Positions 55,478 to 64,000 of a stretch of DNA of 64,000 nucleotides are shown in pieces. The stretch lies in the NCBI GenBank assembly GCA_018650285.1, contig JABIGF010000002.1, positions 121,991 through 185,990 on the forward strand, written 5' to 3'. The notes under the pieces were generated by a model. The model made no database searches, was not told the origin of the DNA, and was given only the letters and a program-made list of their open reading frames with translations. Positions within the stretch are counted from its first letter, which is position 1; each line of letters starts with the position of its first letter. Source of the DNA: Methanobacteriota archaeon. GTDB lineage: Archaea > Thermoplasmatota > Poseidoniia > Poseidoniales > Thalassarchaeaceae. The position numbers and the translations under genes are program-made.

Positions 55478-56917
55478 ATGGCGAGAGGCCTACAGGCTGT
55501 TTTGGCAATTGTTCTTGTTGCCAGTATGACATTGGCCGGTTGTCTCTCTCCTGATTTACAAGAATGGGGCCCAGATGGAATCGAAGTTGCTATTGACAAA
55601 GATGCTGGGATAGCAACAATGTCAACCCATACTGGCGATTTATCTCTAGATAAAGAAGAGGCGAATTTGCTTGGTTGCGATAGCGACGGAAATTTTTCAA
55701 TTGCTGAACCTGCTACCAATAAAAAAATCCACATTGAAGGTTGGCTCCACCTTTCAAAGCACTTTCCTGACGGTGCTGCTTCATCATCACAAGGTGAGAT
55801 GATGAGTGCTTCTGCAGTAATTATTGAACTTGGAAGATACGATAATATAATTCCTCCTGAACAAGGAAAAGTGGATGGCGTAAAGTGGAATAATCCAAGT
55901 GTTGGAGTTCAAGCAAGGCCCCCTGGACAAGATTCTTCGAGTAAATTCCCACACATGGGATGGGCTGTAGTGGGTCTAATACCTGCAAATGAAGAAATCC
56001 TTGATGGCTTTGGAGGATTAGATTGGCATCAAAAAATTCGTCTAGAGGGATGGCTCCTAGATGGAGGATTCATGGGCAATCAAGAAATCCATGTCAGTGA
56101 TGATGGCCGCTGTCGAATTTATGCAGGAGGAAATAATGCTGGATTTGCTGGGACTATGCTAATTACTTCGATGGAAATGGAAAAGCATGGAGTAATAGAT
56201 GAAGAAAATTCCTACAATGCATACAATGTTCCTGTTATCAGTTTTACAGGTTACACACTACTATTGTTAGGTTCAATTGGAGGTGCTGTATTCTTGTTCT
56301 TTGCTGTCTCTGGATTAATTCGCAGAGGAGCAACATTAAGTGCGAAAGAACTGATGACTGAGGCGCAAATGATTGCTGCTAAAGGTGTCAAACGTGAAGT
56401 GAAGCATGACACAAAAAGGCTTGAGGCTGTATCGGGTGAAAAAATCGACTTGAAAGCTCAAAAGAGTACGACTATTAAAGCCGAAAAGCGTTCAAATAAA
56501 CCTACAATAGAATTGGATGACTTTGATATTGACAGTGCGCTAAAAGGAGCGCATCGACCGAGCGCTAAATCGATTCAATCCGCAAGCAGTGGTGGCGTTA
56601 TTCAAACTGAAGAGGCACTTGAAATGCAAGCAGGACTTGATGCGATGGATGAGGCTCGCGAATTAGAAGAAGCGATGCAAGAAGGTCGGGTAGTCGGTCA
56701 AGGAGGTGAGATGGTTGAGCCACCATCTAGTGGTATGGTCGTGACAAGAAGCAAACCGGCGCCTGAAACATCTACCGAAAGCGATGCATCTAGTCGCAAA
56801 GTGCGCAAGACTAGAACGGTTAAGAAAGAGCCTGAGCCTGAGCCCGAACCCTCACCACCTACCACAAGTGGCCCAGATATTACTGACGATGATGACTTCT
56901 CAGATTTTACCTTTTGA
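55478..56917 (+). CDS. Lipoprotein with TM helix and charged cytoplasmic tail
   Basis: 479 residues. Lipobox LAGC (Cys22), then an extracellular domain to about 245. One TM helix near 255-285 (ISFTGYTLLLLGSIGGAVFLFF), then a long cytoplasmic part with basic and acidic stretches (KRLEAVSGEKIDLKAQ) and an EPEPEPEPS run before a DDDDFSDFTF end. Not recognised. It lies 74 bases after the SCO gene, same strand. Confidence 0.75.
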   Translation: MARGLQAVLAIVLVASMTLAGCLSPDLQEWGPDGIEVAIDKDAGIATMSTHTGDLSLDKEEANLLGCDSDGNFSIAEPATNKKIHIEGWLHLSKHFPDGAASSSQGEMMSASAVIIELGRYDNIIPPEQGKVDGVKWNNPSVGVQARPPGQDSSSKFPHMGWAVVGLIPANEEILDGFGGLDWHQKIRLEGWLLDGGFMGNQEIHVSDDGRCRIYAGGNNAGFAGTMLITSMEMEKHGVIDEENSYNAYNVPVISFTGYTLLLLGSIGGAVFLFFAVSGLIRRGATLSAKELMTEAQMIAAKGVKREVKHDTKRLEAVSGEKIDLKAQKSTTIKAEKRSNKPTIELDDFDIDSALKGAHRPSAKSIQSASSGGVIQTEEALEMQAGLDAMDEARELEEAMQEGRVVGQGGEMVEPPSSGMVVTRSKPAPETSTESDASSRKVRKTRTVKKEPEPEPEPSPPTTSGPDITDDDDFSDFTF

Positions 56918-57014
56918 GCATAGTTAATTCTAATCAATATTATTGCTAAGGGGCACTATTATTGTAATAATTAGAATAGGAAAGACATACAACCTAAACG
57001 CATTAAGGAACATT

Positions 57015-59087
57015 ATGGTCCATGAGAAGGCTCCCTTCGATATTGGTGCCATTTTTAGAGACTATCCCCTTGAATCTAAAACGATTATTGGTTCCATCAT
57101 TAGTTACTACATGGTCTTCAAAGTATTCGGCGCAGATTGGTTCTGGCACCAAACCATGCAATGCGGTTTCTGGAATGGCCCAGATTACTGTGGTGGTTCA
57201 GAATGGTGGCTTCTTCTATTCATCACTATCCTTGCTGCAGTATTAACTCCGGGGATCATAGGGGGGGTTTCTTTGAGCAAGAAGATTTCTTTTACTCATA
57301 TGACAATACCCGAACGAGATGGGTTGGCTGGTCTTCTTACTGGTGGCCTTTTTGGAAGCCTTATTTGGGCTATACTTTGGTTGTGGAGTCTCCCTCATAC
57401 TTGGGGAATGATGCCTTTTGAACATGGTTGGGGGTGGATTTTCATGTGGGTATTCCTTTTACTCCCAATGGGATTAATGCCACTACTTGCTATCTTTTTT
57501 GATGTTGTTAATCGCTTCAAAATGGCGGGGCAATATATTGCAGGGGGGATAGAATTTGGGCAACGAAATCTCGCACTAGGAATGAAGGGCGATGATATTC
57601 GTACACTCCAAGAATTACTCAACAAGGCCGGTGATTCAATTCTTGTGGATGGTTCATTTGGCAACCGAACACACCACGCTGTAAAGACATTCCAGAGCCA
57701 AAAGGGGTTGGCTGTAGATGGAATTGTAGGACCTATAACATCAGACGCATTGGCAGAACTCATGGGGGATGAGTCGATTGGGAATGATGGGCCATCACTC
57801 ACACTTAGTCAGAGAGATTTTGGCTCTCACGAAGCCATAAAAGTCACCTTCAATAATGGGCCCGGAAATCCAACCGATTGGATTGGGATTTATCGAAGAG
57901 AATCCCCAATTGATGAAAATAATTATCATGAGAATTGGCTCTATGTAAATGGTGAAAAAATTCCTAGTGAAGGCTATAGGGGCGGTGAAATAACCATCAC
58001 TCATAATTTACAAGCAGGAGATTACAAAGTGGCTTTCCTCGCTAATAACGGGTATAAATTACTCGCTAGTGAGGATATTATGATTAGCCACGACCATCGC
58101 TCATTCAAAGAAGAAGTCACTGATGCAGTGGAAAATCACGAGGCAGAAGCGACTGAGATTGAAGATTCAACGGTAGGAGAAAGCCAAGTTGAGGAAGTAT
58201 GGCCTATGGAAGACGAAATAGCGGCCCTTGCTGAAGCGGTAGAGGAAATATCAACCAATCCTGATTTTGATGGTGAAATTTCTAAACTAAGAATCTTAGC
58301 AGAAGAGGAAATGGAGGGGCAAATTCAAAATTTACCCGCACCTATCCAAAATAAAATTCGCGCTGGATTCGCAGCAAAGATGGATATTATTGAAGAAAAG
58401 GGCCGAAGTAAAATTCCTGATGCAGCCAAGGTTGCTGCAGGAGTTGGTGCAGCGGCAGGAATGGTTGGAACTGCCGGTGGCTTAGCTGCAGTTGCTGGTG
58501 TATCGCAAAGAGCGGAAGTCATCATGGAAGATGGGGAAGTAAATCTAGATGACATTCAAGAGCAAGTGCGTGACCTTGTTGAAGGAATGGATATCGGTGA
58601 GCCCGATTTTGATGATGAAATTGAAGAAATCTCGGAATCTGCAGAAGAAACAATTCCTGAAGATGTTGTTGAAGAAATAGTGGAGCCTGTTGAAGAAGCA
58701 CCTACTGAAACAATTTCTGAACCTATTATTGACTCAATGGATAATGTGCGAAAAAATGAGTTTATTCGCTTGGCTGGTGAAGTAAATGACGCGAACACCT
58801 CATCAAAACGAATGAAGTTGATATCAGAAGAAATGACTGGTGAATGGCCTGTTTCATTAGTAATTAACCGAATAGGTAGGACAATGGGAATTGGGCTTGA
58901 AGAAGAATACAAGAATGGTAAAACCATTGAGGGGAAAATAGAGGGAACTAATCTTGATGTCTCAATTATTGCATCTGCAATAAAACACTCAAATCTTGAT
59001 GAGTTAGAGCCGGGGATGACCATTTCTGCTAATTGTGTAATTAAGGAATATCGAGCAGTGTTGAAACGATTTGAATTATTTGGATAA
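57015..59087 (+). CDS. Membrane protein with peptidoglycan-binding-like domain
   Basis: 690 residues from the ATG at 57015; the frame extends to 56943. Three or four TM helices lie in the first 170 residues. Residues about 185-250 are a PG_binding_1 domain (MKGDDIRTLQELLNKAG ... DGSFGNRTHHAVKTFQ ... GLAVDGIVGPITSDAL). Residues about 262-356 form a beta-sandwich with GPGNPTDWIGIY, a pattern like SKICH-type domains. An acidic region, a Gly/Ala-rich hydrophobic stretch and a C-terminal about 115-residue alpha/beta domain follow. It is convergent with the giant gene, whose stop starts at the next base. Confidence 0.8.
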   Translation: MVHEKAPFDIGAIFRDYPLESKTIIGSIISYYMVFKVFGADWFWHQTMQCGFWNGPDYCGGSEWWLLLFITILAAVLTPGIIGGVSLSKKISFTHMTIPERDGLAGLLTGGLFGSLIWAILWLWSLPHTWGMMPFEHGWGWIFMWVFLLLPMGLMPLLAIFFDVVNRFKMAGQYIAGGIEFGQRNLALGMKGDDIRTLQELLNKAGDSILVDGSFGNRTHHAVKTFQSQKGLAVDGIVGPITSDALAELMGDESIGNDGPSLTLSQRDFGSHEAIKVTFNNGPGNPTDWIGIYRRESPIDENNYHENWLYVNGEKIPSEGYRGGEITITHNLQAGDYKVAFLANNGYKLLASEDIMISHDHRSFKEEVTDAVENHEAEATEIEDSTVGESQVEEVWPMEDEIAALAEAVEEISTNPDFDGEISKLRILAEEEMEGQIQNLPAPIQNKIRAGFAAKMDIIEEKGRSKIPDAAKVAAGVGAAAGMVGTAGGLAAVAGVSQRAEVIMEDGEVNLDDIQEQVRDLVEGMDIGEPDFDDEIEEISESAEETIPEDVVEEIVEPVEEAPTETISEPIIDSMDNVRKNEFIRLAGEVNDANTSSKRMKLISEEMTGEWPVSLVINRIGRTMGIGLEEEYKNGKTIEGKIEGTNLDVSIIASAIKHSNLDELEPGMTISANCVIKEYRAVLKRFELFG

Positions 59088-62000
59088 TCATTCATCAACC
59101 CATGGAGCCCACTGCTGTTCTGTATCTTGACGATACCACCAATCACCACTCTCTGTTGGCCATTCCACATACTCGTGTCCATCAGGCTGGACAGTTCCTT
59201 GCATAGAAGTTGGCGGAGTCTCTTCATCAGCATAGACATCCCATTCATCTGAATCGTCGTCCTCTTTCCTATAACGTAGAGCAAATAACATACCAAAACA
59301 GGTTAACAAAAGAAGACCAAGACCGCCTATCACTAAAGCGCTTTGAGAGAATATGCCACCCTCTTTAGGGGCTGGTTGAACCTGCACAACCCATGAATTT
59401 GTGTTGTTCTCATTTCGCTCAGAAATGCTTCCTTCTGGGTCAATCTGTACAACAAGTTCGAGTTCTCCAACCCAATCAGGGATCCAAGTGAAAGATACAA
59501 TCGCAGTATTTTCTCCTTCAAGCATGAGAACCTGCTGACGTCCCACTTCTACTCCCTCTAGGCGACCTTCGTGTTCTATCAAAGTTTCAAGCGCCACCAT
59601 GAACGGTTCACTAGTATGATTACCAATGTTAACCACGGTTACGTTGACTATAATGTTCTGACCAAAAACTGCGGGGTCTGGAGAAAGAGTAAGGTCGTCC
59701 GCAAACAAATCAGAACGCGTCTCAACTACAGGAAGACTCAACGGCCAATTAGGAGCAGAGCCTATGCCTGTGAGAGAGTTGTGAGCGAGGTCTGTGGCAT
59801 CTAGCCAGCAATCTAGATTATCATAAGCTTGCATTGGCGGAAATGAGAGGTTGACAAGATATCGAGATACTTCTCCTGGTATCTGCATCGTGGCTACGCT
59901 CTCTATTTGCTCACCTACCAATTCAAGCCCTCGGCGGGCTTGACAAAAGACTGCTACGTCTTCTGAAGACATTCCTGCGCCAACCTCCTGTAGATTGAAT
60001 TGTAAGAGGAAAGTTGTAGCATTCGCTGGAATGAATGATGGCTCAGAGCCAACTATTGTCGGTGGGTTGCTATCAATTTGCAAACGCACTGCTTCTGGCT
60101 CGGGACTTACAATACCAAGACCACCTAATACCTGCATATTAACTCTGTATAACCCGCTACCATGAGCACTCATTTCGCCAGAAAAGAATCCATTTTCATC
60201 TGAATTTACTGATAATGGTAGGTCAAGAGGAACCTCTAATTGGACATCATAAGAATCAGCAGGTGGAGCAAGGTCGGCAGCAACGTATCGTACCCGTCCA
60301 CTGATTTGCAAGCGCTCGTTAAGAGCGACGTAACTATCATTCTCAAGTGGAGTATGTAATGGGTCATCGGCAAGAGAGATTGTAGATTCAGTAAGCATGA
60401 TGTCAGCATTGAACTGCCATGCAAGCCCGAGAATAAATATCTCCATGCCTGAAGAATCACTCACTTGGAGAAGCAACTGGCCGTATGGCGATGCTGGGTT
60501 GAAGAGTGGCGCAACACTGAATGAGAGATTCAAGAATATTTCTTCCCCTACACTAGTGAGAGTGAAACCTTCAATCACCACGTCAGAATCACTTGAGGTG
60601 AATCCATCTCCAGCAATCCAAGTCAATTCTATTCCTTGGCCCATGTCAATGGTGATGCGTTCAATGTCCTCCAACCAGTTTTCATCATGTAATGTTAGAT
60701 TCAACCAATTAGGGTGAGCTGGAACGATAACATCGCCCCCTGATGGTTCAAAAGTCACATTTGTCAAAGTGGGAGGGGATGGAACTAACGACATGTAATG
60801 ATGCAAATCATCATCAAAACCGGGTCCGCCTCCATTGAGAAGATTACCCACGTTATCACTACCTACAATGTATAGAGATGCCATTTGGCCTTGAGAGTTG
60901 GAATGGTCTTCGTAGGTGGCGTGGAAGTAATTTGATTCTCCTTGGCGCAATAATGGGCGTATTGCATATTCTCCTTCATCTGGGATTCCATTGCCATCAT
61001 CATGGAGCGCTTCAACCCACCAATAAAGTTGGAACGTTGGGCCTGCAACACCACTAGAATCGTTGGTTTCGGCGATTGAGACATTAAACAACTGTTGATT
61101 ATTTGGCACTACTCGTTCATCCAAAGGAGCATGTAACATCATCCCTGGCAGAGTAGCATCAACTCTGAAAGTGCGAACCCCCATCTCTGAAGAGGTGGCA
61201 TCAAGTGGGCCAGCAATGCTTGTGCTAATCGTGAATCCTCCATACCGATTTCCACTTGGCGCATATGTGTCAATTGAGAAAGCGCCGTTACCATCAACGG
61301 TGCCATTTCCAGAAACATTTTCTAATTCAACTAATACATCACCAGGCAGTGGTATTGTAGAGACGTTAAGGAAGTGAACTTGTCCACTGACTCGTAATTG
61401 GTCGCTTCCAGCAACCCACTCATTTTCTAATACCTCAGATCCACCATCAGATGGTGACGTCTCATCCCAAAGATGGAATGAGGTAATTTCCATTCGCCTT
61501 TCATGGTTGGTGGTAGCACTTGACATGCGATCTGTATGGAGGCCATCTATGGTGCCCGTTTGAGCAAGCCATTCAACATCTTGTTCAGGCGGCCAAGCCC
61601 AACTTGGCTCAATATTCCACTCCATGTGGCCTGTGTCTGAATTCATTGCTTGCCATTGTCCAGAAATGTTTGCAACATATCCTCCTGGGTCATTTACCCA
61701 AGTACTACCATTAGCAATTGAATGGAGGAAAGTTGGCCTATTTGCTGCATTTTGAAGTTGGGGAATGAAAGTAATCCATGAGAGGTTAGCAAGACCTTGG
61801 TAGGAGGTCACCTCTAGTCCAACCACATGAAATTGACCATTTGGCACCATTACTTCAGTTGGCAAAGTGATTGAACCGATTGAGGGAGAACGGTCTCCTA
61901 GGTCAATAACTAAATTGGATAATTCCACCAAGCCTGCACTACCACTGCTAACATTGATGATGATGCTAACATTACCTGTAGCATCTGGGGTAAGGGTTGA

Positions 62001-63443
62001 GAGATGCTGGTTAACCTCGGTGAGAAGGTCTCCATGAGGAGAGGTTGTTACAGTTGGACTCCAATCGTAACGAACATCTATTTCGTCTAGAACCAAAGTT
62101 GCATTTCCAGTAACATTCAATGGGATATCAACAAACTCGTTGCCCCAAGCGTCGGTAAAAGTGGAGGAGGCATTTGCCATATAGGAATTAAGCGAGGCAG
62201 CGAAATTAGGAATGACTGAACCGTTGCTGAGGTTGCCTGAATTATTCCACTCCATATTTCCATCATTGCCTATATCCATGGCAGCGGTCACATCATTGCT
62301 GCCCTCAAACAGCACAACTAGACGAGGGCCATGTGTTGAGTTATCACGAGTTGTTATTGTCAGTCTAGAGCCATCTGGTTTGTTCGTACTTTCATCCCCA
62401 ATGAGCAGTAAACCTTGATTTGTGACACTTCCATTGACCCAACTCTGCACAAGGTTAGTCAAACTCTGAGAATTAAACTCCATCCAATTCTGTTCAAGGT
62501 TAGCAGGGCTTTCGGTAATTGATGCCACAGCAGCCCCTCTATCTGAGGCACTAGATGCTCCGGCAGTTGTCCATGAATAATCAGTACCGGTTACATTGTC
62601 AATTGCCTTGTTCCATGTTGCACCAGGGCCTAGCTGTACCACCATATTGTGTTCTTGACCCTCTTCCCAATCTTTGAGAAGTGGATGGAGATAATAGGCA
62701 TGTTGAACAGTCACTGGTTGGCCACTGTTGGCATTGTTGACCACATCTTCAACCCAAAATGATAGGTTGGCATCTAAGACAGCAACAGATGGAAGTTGTG
62801 AGAGGTTAAACCAGTAGAGACTACGATAAATATTCCAGTTAACCCATTCTGATTTTCCAACTACACTGTATGATGAATTGCCATAATTGCAGTTTGCATG
62901 AGTGGAATTTCCATATGATGGATGTGGTTTGTGCATGTAGGTGTCACGCACATCATTTCCCGTAAGTGTGAGTTCACTCAGAGTGGAGACATTCATTGAT
63001 GCCGAAGTCACTGTGGCATTGAGTGGTAAGCGAAGAGAATAGGTCATATTGTGGCCGCTTGACAGGTTAAGAGCGGTCCTATCCCAACCGTTCGAAAATT
63101 CATCAACATGGCCAAAAGTGCCGTTTCCTGAACCACCAAATGCCCACTCTAAATCCCCATCATCGCCGACATCAATTCCTATAGTGAGAGGACTAATGCC
63201 CTGTTGATTTGGCCACCCCTGTACATCAAAAGACGCTGAACTAGCAACTGCACTTGCCCCTAAGGTGAGATTGGTGTTGGTATCATTCCCTGCGGCACTG
63301 AAAGTGATGTTGACTGAATTAGGAAATCCACTGTTTCCAAAATGGTTCACCTGCCCGGCTGATACGGGCATCATCAGTAAATTGGGTATAGCAGGAATTG
63401 TGCCAAGAAGGAGGAGACTCAGCAACAAGGCTCTCACTCTCAT
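59088..63443 (-). CDS. Giant secreted surface protein with C-terminal membrane anchor
   Basis: 1451 residues. Signal peptide LLLSLLLLGTIPAIPNLLMMPVSA. Residues about 50-380 resemble DNRLRE-type beta modules (VNWNIYRSLYWFNLSQLP ... GPRLVVLFEGS). Later segments are Ig-like and include DDGNGIPDEGEY and GSDNVGNLLNGGGPGFDDD, shared with the 2097-residue protein. A CARDB-like domain (LFADDLTLSPDPAVFGQNIIVN) precedes one TM helix near 1375-1395, then a DDDSDEWDVYADEETPP tail with W-rich end (WWYRQDTEQQWAPWVDE). Extracellular adhesion or polymer binding is likely. Confidence 0.87.
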   Translation of the reverse strand: MRVRALLLSLLLLGTIPAIPNLLMMPVSAGQVNHFGNSGFPNSVNITFSAAGNDTNTNLTLGASAVASSASFDVQGWPNQQGISPLTIGIDVGDDGDLEWAFGGSGNGTFGHVDEFSNGWDRTALNLSSGHNMTYSLRLPLNATVTSASMNVSTLSELTLTGNDVRDTYMHKPHPSYGNSTHANCNYGNSSYSVVGKSEWVNWNIYRSLYWFNLSQLPSVAVLDANLSFWVEDVVNNANSGQPVTVQHAYYLHPLLKDWEEGQEHNMVVQLGPGATWNKAIDNVTGTDYSWTTAGASSASDRGAAVASITESPANLEQNWMEFNSQSLTNLVQSWVNGSVTNQGLLLIGDESTNKPDGSRLTITTRDNSTHGPRLVVLFEGSNDVTAAMDIGNDGNMEWNNSGNLSNGSVIPNFAASLNSYMANASSTFTDAWGNEFVDIPLNVTGNATLVLDEIDVRYDWSPTVTTSPHGDLLTEVNQHLSTLTPDATGNVSIIINVSSGSAGLVELSNLVIDLGDRSPSIGSITLPTEVMVPNGQFHVVGLEVTSYQGLANLSWITFIPQLQNAANRPTFLHSIANGSTWVNDPGGYVANISGQWQAMNSDTGHMEWNIEPSWAWPPEQDVEWLAQTGTIDGLHTDRMSSATTNHERRMEITSFHLWDETSPSDGGSEVLENEWVAGSDQLRVSGQVHFLNVSTIPLPGDVLVELENVSGNGTVDGNGAFSIDTYAPSGNRYGGFTISTSIAGPLDATSSEMGVRTFRVDATLPGMMLHAPLDERVVPNNQQLFNVSIAETNDSSGVAGPTFQLYWWVEALHDDGNGIPDEGEYAIRPLLRQGESNYFHATYEDHSNSQGQMASLYIVGSDNVGNLLNGGGPGFDDDLHHYMSLVPSPPTLTNVTFEPSGGDVIVPAHPNWLNLTLHDENWLEDIERITIDMGQGIELTWIAGDGFTSSDSDVVIEGFTLTSVGEEIFLNLSFSVAPLFNPASPYGQLLLQVSDSSGMEIFILGLAWQFNADIMLTESTISLADDPLHTPLENDSYVALNERLQISGRVRYVAADLAPPADSYDVQLEVPLDLPLSVNSDENGFFSGEMSAHGSGLYRVNMQVLGGLGIVSPEPEAVRLQIDSNPPTIVGSEPSFIPANATTFLLQFNLQEVGAGMSSEDVAVFCQARRGLELVGEQIESVATMQIPGEVSRYLVNLSFPPMQAYDNLDCWLDATDLAHNSLTGIGSAPNWPLSLPVVETRSDLFADDLTLSPDPAVFGQNIIVNVTVVNIGNHTSEPFMVALETLIEHEGRLEGVEVGRQQVLMLEGENTAIVSFTWIPDWVGELELVVQIDPEGSISERNENNTNSWVVQVQPAPKEGGIFSQSALVIGGLGLLLLTCFGMLFALRYRKEDDDSDEWDVYADEETPPTSMQGTVQPDGHEYVEWPTESGDWWYRQDTEQQWAPWVDE

Positions 63444-63506
63444 GGTTGTGAAGTATCACACCTAAACAAAGAGATTGGGGTGGACTGGGCTGCTCATTAT
63501 TTGGAC

Positions 63507-64000
63507 TCAAACATCCCAAGGAACTTGCTTAGCACCTCTAACCCAGAGTTGCTTTGTGTGATACTCTAGCAGGGCTGGAGTTTGCAAACAAGGTTCACCA
63601 TCTGCTTGAACAATTAGTGGAGGGTTGTGTGAGGCATCACTTGGCTCTCCATTAGCATCTACTGAACGAATTTCTAAACGAGTGCATGGCTTGAACTCGA
63701 TTCCCCATTTTCCAACATGTTTTCCCTTCTTGAGTGGGCCCATTAACATCAGCATCTGAAGTTTTGAAAGCCCCCAAGCGTGGCAAAGATGGCCGTGCTC
63801 AAGAATTGGTGATGCACCTGGACATACTTTGAAACCGCCACCAAACATCTCAGTTGTTGTTGCTGCTAACATTGAAAAATCAACGATTTCCGGCTCATTA
63901 TCATTAATTTTCACCCAAGCCTGTTTCTTTTTTCGCTTGAAAATCTCAGTTGCTCCTAGATATGTGTATTTGGCTGAACCCTTAATCCACTTACCTCTTG
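63507..64000 (-). CDS. C-terminal part of a diacylglycerol/sphingosine-kinase-like lipid kinase (truncated at window edge)
   Basis: The frame is open to the right edge, so the 5' part is missing; about 163 residues are visible. The region contains MFGGGFKVCPGASPILEHGHL, then KKGKHVGK and VQADGEPCLQTPALL near the end, the pattern of the C-terminal beta domain of LCB5/DagK lipid kinases (GGG...P.A, kG.H, DGEP). A GTG at 63912-63914 is not the true start because the frame continues upstream. Substrate would be a lipid or polyprenol. Confidence 0.75.
   Translation of the reverse strand, partial: RGKWIKGSAKYTYLGATEIFKRKKKQAWVKINDNEPEIVDFSMLAATTTEMFGGGFKVCPGASPILEHGHLCHAWGLSKLQMLMLMGPLKKGKHVGKWGIEFKPCTRLEIRSVDANGEPSDASHNPPLIVQADGEPCLQTPALLEYHTKQLWVRGAKQVPWDV

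Noticed and set aside
1-64000. CRISPR arrays, rRNA operons, transposases
   Set aside because: No regularly spaced direct repeats with unique spacers, no rRNA sequence and no transposase-like frame were found.

Overview
The window looks like a chromosomal segment of a planktonic marine euryarchaeon, most plausibly Marine Group II (Candidatus Poseidoniales). The archaeal assignment rests on a Sec61-beta type SecG, SRP19, ribosomal protein eS8, a 429-residue EF-1alpha next to uS10, a family B DNA polymerase with a C-terminal PCNA-binding motif, a GINS-like protein and a XerA-type recombinase. The MGII placement is inferred from the very long secreted surface proteins with one C-terminal membrane anchor and a short acidic/proline/tryptophan tail, the aerobic haem-copper oxidase operon, the many lipobox and PKD-type surface proteins, and compact gene packing at moderate GC. 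No virus, transposon, CRISPR array or rRNA was seen.

Layout. 1-9.5 kb: C-terminal end of an unknown gene, then a minus-strand block encoding a Ca-binding-repeat membrane protein, an 871-residue coiled-coil protein, a triple zinc-ribbon protein, a winged-helix regulator and a P1B metal ATPase, followed by tRNA-Leu(CAA). 9.5-15.8 kb: a 2097-residue surface protein. 15.9-25.2 kb: information-processing genes (GINS-like, uS10, EF-1alpha, PolB, SRP19, eS8) mixed with a PKD lipoprotein, a branched-chain aminotransferase and a double-ACT protein. 25.2-29.2 kb: FAH-family enzyme, PUA protein, a small surface protein with a PGF-CTERM-like tail, a bleomycin-hydrolase-type peptidase and an iodotyrosine-deiodinase-like flavoprotein. 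29.2-37.8 kb: a chromosome-maintenance-looking region with a ParA ATPase, a short ParB-like partner, a membrane protein with a SAP DNA-binding domain, a Pro/Gly-repeat membrane protein, a RimK ligase fused to a TrkA-C-like domain, a XerA recombinase and a Lys/Ala-rich H1-like protein. 37.9-49.2 kb: hypothetical proteins, Sec61-beta, a 13-TM protein, an NSUN/Trm4-type RNA m5C methyltransferase, an Lrp-type regulator, a SNF2 helicase, a Toprim protein, a DUF167 protein and a CheY-like receiver. 49.2-55.4 kb: cytochrome oxidase operon (subunits II-I-III-IV) behind a prominent inverted repeat, tRNA-Ser(UGA), and a SCO-type copper chaperone. 55.4-64 kb: a lipoprotein, a membrane protein with a peptidoglycan-binding-like domain, a second giant surface protein (1451 residues) and the C-terminal part of a lipid-kinase-like protein that runs off the window.

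How the genes fit together. The oxidase genes plus SCO form a respiratory and copper-assembly unit. ParA, the ParB-like protein and the SAP membrane protein may form a membrane-linked DNA-positioning system; this is the best candidate for an undescribed system here, but it is inference from domain content and gene order. The two giant surface proteins share their C-terminal architecture and appear to be paralogues. Start codons were often moved downstream of the longest possible frame where a conserved N-terminus, a signal peptide or a Shine-Dalgarno-like GAGGTG supported it. Residue numbers refer to the chosen start.
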